Assembly (NCBI GenBank): GCA_039545355.1
Contig: BCJJ01000003.1
Coordinates: 1,447,092 to 1,511,091 of the forward strand
Origin: Trichosporon coremiiforme
Taxonomy: Eukaryota; Basidiomycota; Tremellomycetes; Trichosporonales; Trichosporonaceae
Direction of reading: 5' to 3'
DNA: 64,000 nt
Shown here: one piece after another, positions 45,607 through 57,689 of the stretch
Position numbering within the stretch: the stretch's first letter is position 1
Layout of the letters: every line of letters begins with the position of its first letter
Notes under the pieces: generated by a model
What the model was told of the DNA's origin: nothing
What the model saw: the letters and a program-made list of their open reading frames with translations, nothing else
Databases searched by the model: none
Translations under genes and position numbers: made by a program

Positions 45607-46929
45607 ATGGCCGCCAAAGTTAACATTCGTCGCGATGTCGAAGACCCCTTCTACGTGAGTCGCAGGCTTCGAGGGATGATCAAAAATTGCGGACGCCCGA
45701 ACGCCCCTTCGCAATGAGCGCCGGGAGCCCGCAATACGGCCTTTGCTGAGGATCTCTGCCATGCGCCGCAGCGATCCCTGGCTCCACTGGCCGCACGCCC
45801 TTGGCAATCTGACACACGAGCTGACGTCCAGCGCTACAAGATGCCCGTCCTCCAGACCAAGATCGAGGGCCGCGGAAACGGTATCAAGACTGTCGTCCCC
45901 AACATGGAGGACGTTGCGCGTGCTCTGAACCGTCCCCCCAGCTACCCGACCAAGTTTTTCGGTACCGAGCTCGGTGCCCAGACCACCATGGCCAACGACC
46001 GTTACATCGTGAACGGCGCGCACCAGGCCGACCGCCTCCGCGAGCTGCTCGACTCGTTCATTGACAAGTTTGTTCTGTGCGCCTCATGCAAGAACCCCGA
46101 GACTGAGCTCGTCATCACGGGCAAGGGCCGCAACGAGGACATCCACCGTGACTGCAAGGCCTGCGGTGCCCACACTGGTATCGACATGCGCCACAAGCTC
46201 ACCACCTTCATCCTGAACAACCGTCCCAAGGACGGCAAGAAGGGAGGCAAGAAGGGCATGACTGCCGAGGCCAACGTCGGCGGCCCCATGGTCTTTGACG
46301 AGAAGGAGGGCTCTGACGAGGGCGACGCCGGCGTCGGCTCCGGTGCTATCGGCATGGACGCCATCATTGGCCGTGGTGCCGACCCTGTCCTCAGCAACCC
46401 CGACGTCGTCTGCGCCAAGGTCAAGGACCTTGACCTGGACGATGACGAGGACGACGCTGACTCGCCCTACGGCCAGCTCGGTCTGTGGCTCGAGGAGAAC
46501 CGCTCTGCCTCGGACGCCGACATCATTGCCAAGATCAAGGAGCTCGAGATTGTCGGCAAGCACAAGGCGCTGATCCCCATCGGCGCCAAGCTGTTCACCG
46601 ACAAGGGTGTCGTTACCGAGATTCCCGAGCGTGCCTCGCTCCTGCAGGCCCTCGTCACTGGCGAGAAGCACCAGAAGTCGCTCCTCGGCGGTATCGAGAG
46701 GCTCGTTGGTCTCTCGGACGACGTCGACGACCTCATCGCCCAGGGCGTCGTGTCCAAGATCCTCATGGCGCTGTACCAGGACGACGTGCTCGACGAGGAC
46801 GTTGCCAAGCAGTGGGGCACCCACGTCTCGAAGAAGTTTGTCCCCAAGGACGTCTCGAAGAAGGTCCGCAAGAATGCCGATGCCTTCCTCAAGTGGCTCG
46901 ACGAGGCCGACGAGTCGGACTCGGAGTAA
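45607..46929 (+). CDS. TIF5: translation initiation factor eIF5
   Basis: Two exons, 45607..45654 and 45832..46929, 381 aa. eIF5 is the GTPase-activating protein for eIF2 in the 43S/48S initiation complex. Exon 1 encodes MAAKVNIRRDVEDPFY; the next residue, Arg17 of YRYKMPVLQTKIEGRGNG, corresponds to the catalytic arginine of yeast eIF5, so the intron falls immediately before it. The zinc ribbon is CASCKNPETEL...CKACGAHTGID (about 99-130), followed by a basic linker (KDGKKGGKKG), an acidic segment and the C-terminal W2 (MIF4G-like) domain with acidic/aromatic boxes ending FLKWLDEADESDSE. Length is near the family norm (405 in yeast). Confidence 0.95.
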
Positions 46930-47560
46930 GTCCACTGACGCGCGCAGCGCGGCGGCTCGAAGCCGTCACCTGCACATAGCCAGTGCGCCGAGGAGACGCA
47001 CATGTCCTCCCCGCGCCTGAGCTGAGGCAGGCCTATATCTGTCTGTCGAAAGTTTGTACTGCCGTAGTGAACTGCGAAAATGCATCTGTCTGATTCCATG
47101 TGCCTTTGTTTGCTCTTCCGTGTGTGCTTGCCCGCCCTGTGCGCACTCCAGGTGCTCTGTTATCGCGTATCGAGTACGTGTGCGTGTGGCACTCGGTCAT
47201 CCAAGCTCCAATCACCACCCCGTCCGTGATCAGTCGGACCGTCGTCCGCCGTCGTCGACTCCGAAGCTGTGCTTCGGATTCTCCCCGAGATCCACATCCA
47301 GCCCCCCAACAATGAACGCATGCGCGTCGCAGTTCTGAACCAAGCAGATCACCAGCTTTCCAGAGTTGCGAAAGAATGATAACGGAACCGAAAGAGTGGG
47401 CATCGGGAATCCCACAAGCCGCCCGGGATACCCGGGCATGACACCCGATCCCTGAATTCCTCTCACTCATCCAAGCCAGGATAAAGAGCCGGGCAAGTCA
47501 AGGGCCCAAAGTGTCCGTCTTTCTCCACCACACTTTGCACCACTCTTCTTCAGCACTGCA
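46930..47560. other. intergenic, no gene seen
   Basis: The 3' region of eIF5 and promoter of the RTA1-like gene. No coding or RNA gene signal was seen. Confidence 0.5.
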
Positions 47561-49173
47561 ATGCGCTCATCAAGATCAGCGGGAACGACAGGAATGGCGA
47601 GGACAGCTGCCCTCGCTGCGCTGATGTTGGCGGGAATGGCGAGCGCGGGCAGGTCCGACGATAACCCGTACTGCGCGATGGACCAGAATGTGAGCGTCTT
47701 CCCCGGGTGGAGTGGAGGTGAGGTGAGGTGCCGAGAGGGCCGAGATTTAGGTTGGCGGGAATGCGACTACGATTTAGATAAGATCGGGCTGTGTCTCATG
47801 CCCGTCGACCGTCTTCGTCGCCGCTGGAGCGCGTCGCTGTGTCGCCGCACAGCGTCGCGACAGTCATGCACTTGCCCTCTGCTTGACGCAGATGGAGAAC
47901 ATGTGGGGCGCCCACCATCGCGCACCATCGCGCTCGGCCCTCATCGCATCTCTTGCTTCTCGCCGCCGCCGCTCTCGAGGTGGAGCGATAGGGATGACGG
48001 CCCGGTGGCGAGCTTGCAAAACAGAGTACTGACGAGCAGTCGATCGACCCCGCTACAGACCTCTGCAATCCCCTTCGCTACATCCCTCTCCTGTCCGTGA
48101 ACGCGCTCTTCACTGCGCTCTACTTTGCCGCCGCCATCGCCTTCACATACAGTGAGTCTTGAACCCTCCCTTCTCTCTTCTTCCTCCCTGCTCTCTACTC
48201 CCCCCACGCCAAACTAACAATCCAGACCAGATCCGGTACAGAAGGTCAAAGTACTTCCTCGTCCTCGTGATCGGAACGTACTGCGAAGCGATCGGCCTCG
48301 CGCTCCGCATCTCCTTCCGCAACGACGTCCACTCCCTCGGCGGGTACATTGTCATGTACATGTTTGTCATTCTGTCGCCCTGCGCTTTCCTCGCTGCCGA
48401 CTACATCCTCCTCGGCAGGATTGTGCAGTACCTCGGTGGAGAGAAGTACCTCCTCTTGCCGCCTGGCAAGGTTTCCTGGACCTTCGTTATTTCTGATAGT
48501 GAGTAACCTCCCTCTTCTCGCTGAGTGACGGGTTTCCAGTGGGCTTGCTGAAGCGGCCCTTGTCCTTGGCCCACGGCCCGCTGCGTACGCTGTTGTTCGC
48601 CGCCAATTCCCTAGCTAACGCTCAGTTGTCACCTTCCTCATCCAGGCCACTGGCGGCGGCATGTCGACCTCGGACACTCTCCACACAGTGGGCAGCAATA
48701 TCTTCCTCGCCGGTCTCGTGCTGCAGCTCGCCTCCTTTGCACTCTTCACCGTCATGGTCATCATCTTCATCTACCGCGTGTGGCGTTACGACCGGCACGG
48801 TATCTGGGCCCAGCCCGGGTGGAAGTCGCTCTACGCCGCGCTCGGGTGGACGTGTGTCATGTTCCTCATCCGCTCCGTGTTCCGCACCGTCGAGCTGTCC
48901 GAGGGATACACTGGATATCTGTCCACGCACGAGATTTACTATATCTGTCTGGACGCGCTGCCGCTCTGGCTCGGCATCATCGTCTACGTATACTACTGGC
49001 CGCCCCGGTTCCTTGACTTTGGCCGCCGCGCGGAGATGGAGCGTGACGAGGAGACGCTCCGCGACCTTTCACACCCCAACGGCTCCACCACCCTCGCTGA
49101 CAAGTACCCGAACGCCTCGTCCAACGTGAGCGACAACTTCCTGACCAACTCGCCCACATACGACGACAAGTAA
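47561..49173 (+). CDS. RTA1-family lipid-translocating exporter-like membrane protein
   Basis: Four exons, 47561..47689, 48040..48151, 48226..48498, 48626..49173, 353 aa. The first intron (350 nt) ends with a perfect TACTGAC branch and GCAG, restoring frame into SIDPATDLCNPLRYIPLLSVN. The N-terminus has a hydrophobic stretch (LAALMLAGMASAG), possibly a signal sequence, then an extracellular NPYC segment. Seven transmembrane helices follow, with the RTA1 family marks GTYCEAIGLALRI, LAADYILLGRIVQYLG, the VTFLIQATGGGMS block and FRTVELSEGYTGYLSTHE. Yeast members (Rta1, Rsb1) confer sterol-drug resistance or move sphingoid long-chain bases; the substrate here is unknown. The tail is hydrophilic and cytosolic. 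Confidence 0.88.
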
Positions 49174-49349
49174 CTCCGCACTCATACTTTCCACATACTT
49201 GGTTTCTTGCCTCGTTAGATAGATTCCCCATAGACTCCTATACCCACTCTCCTTCAGAACTCTATGTCACAACGTCATATACATTGCTCCGCGTACCACA
49301 GCTTGTGTAATTTTGATACAGTTAGAAGCCACTCTCCATGCAACTTTGC

Positions 49350-51202
49350 TTAGAACAAGGCGCTCGGGACAACGATGCCACTATCGATCAGGTTCCTGCC
49401 GTCAGCCGTGGAAGAACATAATCTTAGCTCACCTCAAGCGGAGGAACTCAGGCATCATGGCATTGTACAGCTCATGCTCCCACGTGTCCTGCGGCTTGGG
49501 TGTGATAAGCCGCATGCGGGGGGCGGCACTGTCAGAAGGAGCCGGGGACGGAGGGCACTTTGTGGGACTATTGGTAGCAAAACGCGGGGGCGTATTGGCA
49601 CCCGTCGTAGACGGAGTCAGGGGAGGGGTAGTGTTCGGTGCGTTCTTTTCGCGCGTCTTGTACGAGGCCTGCGAGTTCTGGGGAAGGCCGTGAATGAGAA
49701 GAGCGGCACCGAACGAGATGGCGTCCTGGCGCACCTCCGGTGCGCACACGTCTGTGGCGAAGACCTGACTGAGGAGGTGGCTAATAGCGGAGCTGTACGT
49801 CAGTTTCATCAGGCTTTGTCTGGGCGGGTCACGCACTTATCGGTGTTATCGACGAGAACAACGCGGTGGGGCGATTCGAGACCGAGCTCTGCCGCTCGAG
49901 CTTTGACCCCAAAAGCTTGCGACTCGAGCACACAGCTGATGCATCAGCATGCTCCGGGTGACTATCCAGTTCAGCATACCGTGTGTTGGCGCGCAAGTCC
50001 TTGAACTCGTCAACGGGAACGCCGTGTTCGAACCGGGTAGTGCCGTTGAGCTGCACCCCAGGGAGACTCCCGTAGGGTCTGGGATCAGCTATCCACCACG
50101 CAGAAGCAGCTCACAGAGCAAACGCAAAGAGCTTATTGTCCGCTCCAAGAGAGCCTCCTGGAGCGAAACGTGAAGCCAGGTATCCCAGAGTGCTCCACCT
50201 GATATCAGCACAGAAGTACCAAGGCCGTAGCACGTACTTGCCGTTGGCGTACTTGTCCCGGACGAGGCGACGAGCTGCTAGACCGTTCACATCGTGCGTA
50301 ACGACAACTTGGACATCCTCCATGCTAGGGAGCGGGACTTGAGTGGCTGCACCAACGTGGCACCCTCCTTGCACCACGAGGCAGTCGATGTCGTCTTGAA
50401 TCACGCAGAGATCCTGTGGTCCGGCAGCAGTGGTCAAGTACCCGGCGATAGCACGAGGAAGGACTACTGTCAGTTGCCAGAGCAGTTTTCACCTTACAGG
50501 GGTAGACGATGGCATCAAGGCCATAGCGCTTGCTCCAGAATGATCCGGTCGCGCCGAGGACGTCAGTCGCGTCCGCGACGGAGACGTCATGCGGCAAGTC
50601 GGGGGTTATAAGAGATTTGCCGTCGCTCTGGGACAGCAAAAGGAAGTCCCGGAACAGGTTGGCTTCCTGTTGCGAAGCAGCGCCAGGAGACTGGAGCAGC
50701 AGGGAAGACAGAAGATAGCCGAGCGGGGCCATGCGGCTGACGGAGGAAGGTGTCGGTTTCTCAGAGGTGAGGGAGGCGAAACGGACAGATTGAGGTCCCG
50801 CAGCAGTGTGGAAGGGGTCCATGATCGAAAGGTTTGGGGCTTGGACCTGGAGCGGGGTCGTGTTGTCGAGACCGAGGAAGGCAGGGAAAGTCGGGGGAAG
50901 GGCAACGGCGGTCGGATGAGGAACAGTTCCACTCATTGTCTTGACATGGGCGAGGTCGCACCATCGTCCGAGTTGTGTGAGCGCCGAGCCTGGAGTGAGC
51001 GGAGGCGGTCAATGTGAGCGAACCTAGCGCGACAAAGAGAGGTCTCGTGGATATGGGCTGCGGAAGTCAGCAATCGGCACGGGTAGGCGCAACGCACTGT
51101 TGGGAGAGGGCGAAAGGGGACCGCGAGGGAGTGGCGAGGGACGAGGTCCTCCCACAGCGTGGCCGTGAGAGTTGTCGACGAGAAGGAGAGGGTGAGGTGC
51201 AT
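49350..51202 (-). CDS. divergent FGGY-family (xylulokinase-like) protein, probably a pseudokinase
   Basis: Nine-exon model, complement(49350..49395, 49433..49792, 49837..49935, 49980..50078, 50115..50198, 50238..50466, 50498..50989, 51024..51057, 51098..51202), 515 aa, with all introns 31-44 nt. The C-terminal lobe resembles xylulokinase: RRLVRDKYANGKWSTLGYL (276-294), then VLESQAFGVKARAAELG and ISHLLSQVFATDVCAPEVRQDAISFGAALL. The N-terminal lobe follows the family outline (LSFSSTTLTATLWED, VKTMSGTVPHP, SFWSKRYGLDAIVYP), but the usual Asp of D-x-G-T, GQQHG, GDN and the C-lobe GG motif are all replaced. Exon 8 has a Thr/Pro/Ser-rich insert. The shortest intron (31 nt) and exon 8-nearby joins keep frame; the two 5' exons are the least certain. 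Role unknown, perhaps regulatory. Confidence 0.55.
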
Positions 51203-52822
51203 CTTGGCGGACAGGAGTTGAGGGCTGATAAGAACAGATGGAGGTGGAGAGTGTTGAGGAAGAGAAAGATGTGAGTCGGGACAGAGCCTGGCGTGCACAC
51301 GCGTGCACACCTATGAGGAAGGTGTTGTGTACGCCAGCCAGCACGCCCCGATTGTGATCGGCGCCGTTCGTCTGTGTCACCTGGCTCGCAGCCAGCTGGG
51401 CTGGAGCGCTGGCCCCCTTTCGGTGTGCTATGCCTAGCTTGCCCCGGCGTGCAGTACGGCCGTCGCACTGTAGGCCCGGCTGGTAGCTCCCTTTCGCTGT
51501 TGATGACTCAGGTGGATCCCAATTCCCCCTCTTGCCTCGCTGCCCGTTGCGCCGTAGCGACGTTGTCGATCCTACATCAGTCCCCTGGCACCCAGAAACC
51601 CACGCTAATCCAACGTTGCACCGCCCGAGAAGTCGCCGTGCCCTGGTCCAAAGAAACCGCTCATACTGGCAAGTCCGTCGGTGTATGTGTTCGTCGGGCA
51701 ATGCTTTTTATCGCAATCAGTGGTCTGGCCCATCCAGAGATCTGGACGGCCATGATAGTCCTGGCCCAGTCTTCATGGGAAGGACAGCGATGTTCACAAT
51801 GGCCATCGTGTTTAGTGCTAAATCAGCCCGAGACGTCCGTTCGTTGTTGTTATGAAGGAAGTTTGTCGGGGTATCGACGCAACCTTTACTAAACGGGCCC
51901 ACGAGATGCACGAGACCTGCTCCCGGGTCTCAGCGAGACGCGTCTTCTCGACCTCCCCCGCGTCCTATGCACCACGGCACCGCGCACCGTGTGGGAGCGC
52001 GCGTTGTTGCCGTCTGATATATCGGGCACGCGGGACATGATCTGCTCTATGAGAAACGGACCTTCATCCCTTGGCCCTTGGATCGATCATCGGCCAAAGG
52101 GCGCAACCGCGTACGACGCCCTTGTCGTACTTCCCCGATCCGTCGTAGACATGGCACGCAAGGTGATCCGGAGCCGTGCCGTGAAGAGAGCGCGCCGCCA
52201 CGTTCCTTCCGTTACACCATGAATGGGCCTGGGAATCTGGGCAAGCCAAGGCGGTGGCCCCGGCGCACTCTCTGTGTTCCCGGCGCTCTGCTTCATTTCA
52301 CCGTCCACTCGTGTCCTCCGCATTCGCTGAGCAAGTTAAGCGTATTACGAGGTCGGCACCGCTTAATAGGCATGTCATGTTCCTTGAGATCCGGCCTTGA
52401 CAACCTGACGCATCCTCGTCTCCATTCGGCAGGTCTGAGAGAACATGGCGGTGTGCGGGCTGCAAGTAAGTAGTCTACGACGCTCGCCCGAACGATGCCT
52501 TTGAAACGAGGCGCTTGCCATTTGTTGCGCTGAGATCGCAGTATCCAACGCGCTGAGACCTAACACTCGGCTCAGCCGATGTCGATCCAGAAGCGCCCAT
52601 CGCCGGCCTCAGCGTCTTGCAGGTCGACTTGCGCTCCCCTCCCGTGACGTGATGAATAGGAAAGACGAGGCGTAAGAGGGCGTGAATTGGGCCAACCGTG
52701 CCAGCCAGGCTCAGTGTTGGGATCATAGAGGCAACCGTGGGATACTGCCTGAATTTACTGATCGACGATTCATCTCCACCTCAAAACACCTTCACTCCGT
52801 CTCTAACAACAATCAACAATCA
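51203..52822. other. intergenic between divergent genes, no gene seen
   Basis: 1.6 kb separating the FGGY-like gene (minus) and TMA7 (plus). Only short overlapping frames were seen. Confidence 0.45.
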
Positions 52823-54001
52823 TGTCCGGTCGTCAAGGTAAGCAGTGACAGGGCGTTATGGGATAGTATGCTGCGCAGCGCTGACAGTTACAGGTGGAAA
52901 GGGTAGGTTTGATTTGATCCTGACAGCATCGACTGACCCTCTCTAGCTAAGCCCCTCAAGGTGAGTCTGAGCGTCGTCGATGTTGCTCTTGAGCTGACCA
53001 GGTCCTCCTTTCTCGAACTCCGGTGATTATTGGATACTGTTTGTGTCTTCGTCTTTGTCGTTGGATCTATCGCTCGGCTTTCCCCTCACCGGTGACGTAC
53101 TGTTTCATTCGTCCTCCACCTTCCTGTCTTCGCTGGTTTCGATCAACAGGCTCCCAAGAAGGCTGTCAAGGAGCTCGACGACGACGACATCGCCTACCAG
53201 CGTGAGTATTAGATGGATGATAGATGGTGCATCGCAGAGGAAGTGCTTGGATTCGGAGGAAGAGAGCGCCGCGTGGGGTGAACTGGGGCCGACGTGCAAG
53301 GCGGTGGCAGTATGGTCTACCAGCAGGCATTGTCGTCTGTTTCGAGTGCGACTGGTTCTGTCAGCGCTTTGTCTCGAGCAGTGGCGGATGAAATGCTCAG
53401 CACGGTTGTGACCCAAAGCCAGTGTGCTCCGACTGCCGAGGATGGCCATGGTCCGGATCACCCTACTTGTCGACATGGTGTTTTCAGGATGGTCTCGGTG
53501 CGCGTTAGCGCCCGTTGTTCCTCGCTTGGGGATCGAAGGTGGTGTCCGTTTGTCGAGAGGATGCACTGGTCAGGCGCTTTGAGATGAAATGCTGACTTAT
53601 CACAGAGAAGCTCAAGAAGGAGCAGGCTGAGCTCAAAGCTCTTGCCCAGAAGGGTGAGTATCACATGCCACGCCTGCGGCTCAACTGCGCTCAAATGTAT
53701 CTTCCTGAGCGTTGCGTATCAGCGGAGGCGTAAGACCTTGCCCTCAGACAGTGCTCTGCGCTCCGCAACGATAATCGGCGACTCGTTCTCAGCACCCCAT
53801 CTCGCTCGGTGCCTGGGACAGGAGAACTGGTCCTGGCGTGTATCACGAGGGTCCCCTCGAGACCTGGACGACAGACCTGCTCCGTGATATGTGGAGTGCG
53901 ATAGCCGAGATCTCCTTATTCATGATCTTCCACGAGAGTTTGCTGACGTGTTCCCAGCTGCCGGCAAGGGTCCCATGAGCGGCGGTGGCATCAAGAAGTA
54001 A
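52823..54001 (+). CDS. TMA7: translation machinery-associated protein 7
   Basis: Six tiny exons: 52823..52838, 52894..52902, 52947..52960, 53150..53201, 53606..53653, 53958..54001, giving 60 aa in 183 coding nt; the five introns make up 996 of 1179 nt. The spliced product starts MSGRQGGKAKPLKAPKK, continues ELDDDDIAYQQKLKKEQAEL and ends GKGPMSGGGIKK, the full-length signature of TMA7 (human CCDC72), a small basic ribosome-associated protein. Exon 2 is only 9 nt and exon 3 only 14 nt. Every junction has GT-AG ends and the assembled frame is uninterrupted, which makes the model strong despite the size. Confidence 0.93.
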
Positions 54002-57000
54002 GTTCGCGGGACCACAGAAGCACGCCCAGAAGTGTGGAAGATTCAAATCTCATAGTCGGCGACGGGCTCCGAGCTTGATGCCCGCTTGCCCGTCGTAATG
54101 AGCCTCGGCAGTAATCTTCTCACGAGAGGTGAGGGAGGGTCCTCCCATTCAGTCCAAGACACCTCGCTTCTGCAGTGCTATCTGTGGAGCTCGGCCATCC
54201 AGTCATGGGACAATCAGCTGACGCACAGGTCGAAGAAGTAAGCGAGAGTGTGGTGCAAGCTGCTGCAACTCTGTTTTTCCCTCTCCGATAGTGCAAGCGC
54301 GTCTCGACGCTCATGTATGGATGCCTACCAGATCTGCTCATGTCGTATCTACCTTCCCGCGCTGCCTTACCCGCTGGACATTGGCGACAAGGCACGGAAT
54401 GGGTACCCGGTGGGCCGTCAGCTAACAGAACTTTCCGCCCGCTGGTCCAAAAAGCTGCTGCAGCACGCTCACTCAATTGTTCGGGGTCCGGCCAGGCCCC
54501 GATGATAGGAGTGAACTTAAAGGCTACTTTGTCCTCTGCCTGACCCGAAATATCCTGAACCATGAGACGCTAGTACTCGTGAAGTCGTTGCTAGCGCGTT
54601 CTTGCATCGCATGGACTGCCTTGTCACATGCGACGGAGATGGAGCGGTTATGCTGATCTGCTGAATGATACTGAGCTTGACGGCAACACCGAGCTGACAG
54701 CCTTGCGGGCATGCACGCTGGGCCCGAATGTCTCGCATCGAGGTGCGCTGCTCCGAGTCATGCGCAAAGGCTAAGACTCTCTAGCCGCGCGGTCCAAATT
54801 GTGTCATGATGAGTTGAACACAATGTGCCGGAGGGGCAAGATCAGCGGAAACGCCAACAACGGCAGCACGGGGCAGAGATAAAAAAAGAGCGATACGTTT
54901 ATACCGCGCATCGTGTACCTCGACCGCGTACCGCGTGCCGCCGGAGAGCAGCCAGCCCACTCCGCCCACTCCTCTCATCGCCGCAAACTGATGCGGTACT
55001 GACAGACGAGTACCCATCGCTGACAGGCGGCGCCATGGACTGGCGGAGCGTGACGGCTCTGCCTCCAATCCTCCCTGAATTTCGTGGTCGCTCCGCACCC
55101 TTAAGATTAGGGAAGCTATTCCAGGAGCGACGCGAGTGGCGAGCTGCCTATCTCTTGTGCAGCAATGCAACGGTTGGCGGTCAATAGAGGACACACTGCC
55201 TTCCGCAGGCTGGTGGACCTGTCTCTCCGCCCCAGTTGCGGAACTCCATGATCTCGGTGAACGCGGCGATGCGGCTGTCACTACCACCGGCTAACAGGCT
55301 GCCAATGGCGATGCCCAGCTGGAATAGTGTCTGCTGAGCGAGCGGCGATGAATGGGGGCGACTGGGCGAAGGCGACGCGATGTCGACCGCGCGACCGTGG
55401 CGCAGAGGGGCACGTCTTTACTCACCAGCGAGCGCGCAAAGCGGCAGGTGTTGATCCGAAACTCAGGACTGCGCGCACGGTCGTGCCTGGGTGGCAGTCC
55501 TCCCTGGACGTTCCTCGTCGACCCTCTCCTCTGACCCTGCGCGCCCTGGCGCCCACCCTGGCAGACCTTGCGAAAGGCTCTGGCGCGCTGGGCTGGCTGG
55601 GGTCGAGAAGGTTGACTGCGTAGAGGCATGGCGGCAGGCGTCCAGTCATGCCCAGGCATCCCAGGTCCTCAGCCCAACTCTGTCCGGACACCATTAAACC
55701 TTATCCGTTGGCTACCTTTTCGATGCACGCTTCCAGAGCAGACGCTAGCAGACACAGCAGGCATCGTTGGCGAGCCCCCGCAGCGTCGCGGGCGCGATTC
55801 GAGCACCTGGCACCACCGTCTGTCTTCCTTCCTCCGTCCACCTGGTCTCGTGGCCCTGCCCCCTTCGGCCCTAAGCTCTAAGCTTCTCCATCTCATCGTC
55901 AGAGTCACAGCACCTAGCACGTTGACCAATGCCATGCCGTTTCCCAGCTTCCCTCCTCGATCTCCAGCTCCAGGTCCCCTTTCACCTCGCTGAGCTTACT
56001 CAATGCTCCTCGAGAGCTTGTTCCTCCTGTACCATTCTCCCATATCCTCACTGACGACTCGTCGGCGCCGCTCACCCAACTTTTTTTCGAAACATACTTC
56101 ACCATCATCCACACGGCACACCACGAGTACCACACGAACTTGACCAGACCAGACCTCTCCACGACCTGATACGACGTACGACATCCCCCTGCTCACAGAC
56201 GCATCTCCTGCTTCACAGATCGACTGTGTCCCGACGCCATCTCTAACCCCACCCCTCCGCTCTCCTCATTGACCAGTCGGCCCGACCGCATCCGGTGACT
56301 GTTCAATTACGCCCTCATCACTGCGTGCACGATCTGTGACACTCACCCGGCATCCAGCGCGGTTGTTTTATATCTCGACGCAACGCTCGAACGCGCAGCC
56401 TGAGTCGGCAACGGGCGCCTTGGCTGCTCCCTCGGCCCTCTTGTAATCCCCTCCCCTGGCGCCGCCCGCGCCGCTCGATTCCCCTAATCGGTTGGCCTGT
56501 TGGGACAGGCTTCTAGGACGCTTTGTCTCTGGACCGTACCTAGCATCCCAGGACCCAGGACCTGCATAACCTGCATTGGCGGCGCATCGTCCGCTGTCTG
56601 ACGCATCTGGCGCACCTAGCCATCCTGGCACGAGAAAGCGTTAGGCAGACAAGCTATACCTGTCCTAGCAGGCTCACAAGGCCCGAACTCCTTGCTTAAT
56701 TGCCCAACCACCGTGACGTCTCGGACACCGAGACATCATCGCAACAGTCTTTGACACCGCACATCACACGTATCGCATCTCATCCACCGACCGCGAGCAC
56801 CACGACACCCCGGCCCGGTCCCGCACGACCTCCCATCCAGTGCTCTCGGTCCACCTAACCCACTCCCCCTCTCCGCCCTCTGCACGCGCCATCTGTCGAA
56901 GCGCGCTTCTTCCATCTGCACGAGCCACACGAGCCTCACGACCTCGGGGCACGCGGAGCAACACTGCGAGCTCGCCAGAGCACCAAAGCACACTTGGTTC

Positions 57001-57689
57001 GACCGACACAGATCAGCGACAGTCTCCGACTGCACACACCAGCACTCACTCATCACTGCGCCCGCTGCTTTTGCCTCTCGACCTCCACTCCCGGCGTAAA
57101 AGTCCATCACGCACTCGCGCGCTGGACACTTTGAAACTGGCTTCAACCCATTCCACGACCCACTCAGTATCGCCGCATCTCTCCAACACATCCTGACAAC
57201 GCATCGCGCAACGTTTCAGGAGGCGTCGCTGCATTCCTGGCCTGCTTGTTGACCTTAATCATCGAAAGCCTTTTTCGTTCGCTTTCGACGCTCTCTCGCT
57301 CTCTTCACTGGCTCGCGACACGAGTGTCCCTTTTTCTATCACTTATCCCTCAAACAATCCCTACGCCTTCCATCTTGACGCCACATTCTTTCACGGCTCG
57401 GAGCGCATTCTCTCGCGCTCGCACCCAACTCCGTCTTTGACCGACATCTCATCTTTACGTTTGGCCGAGACCGAAACCCTCCTCACGCGGTACATCCAAC
57501 GACCGGCGACCCACACCACACCAGTACGACCCCAGCGCACGGATTGCCAGGACCCTTTCCTAGCTCTTCTTCTTTCAGCTAGTTGATCAACCGAGTCCTT
57601 TGGAAAATTGGAAGCTAGACCAACGATTAGTCTTTATCTTCGCCGGCAATCTTCCTTGGTACCCTTTCTTTGCCCCCCTTTCAATTGAC
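54002..57689. other. 3.7 kb gene-poor interval upstream of RasGAP
   Basis: No complete gene found. One short protein-like stretch on the minus strand (about 55180-55333) is discussed in findings. From about 56000 the plus strand is pyrimidine-rich and looks like promoter and long leader of the RasGAP gene, including TTTCTTTCAG-like motifs near 57575 that could be leader-intron acceptors. Confidence 0.4.
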
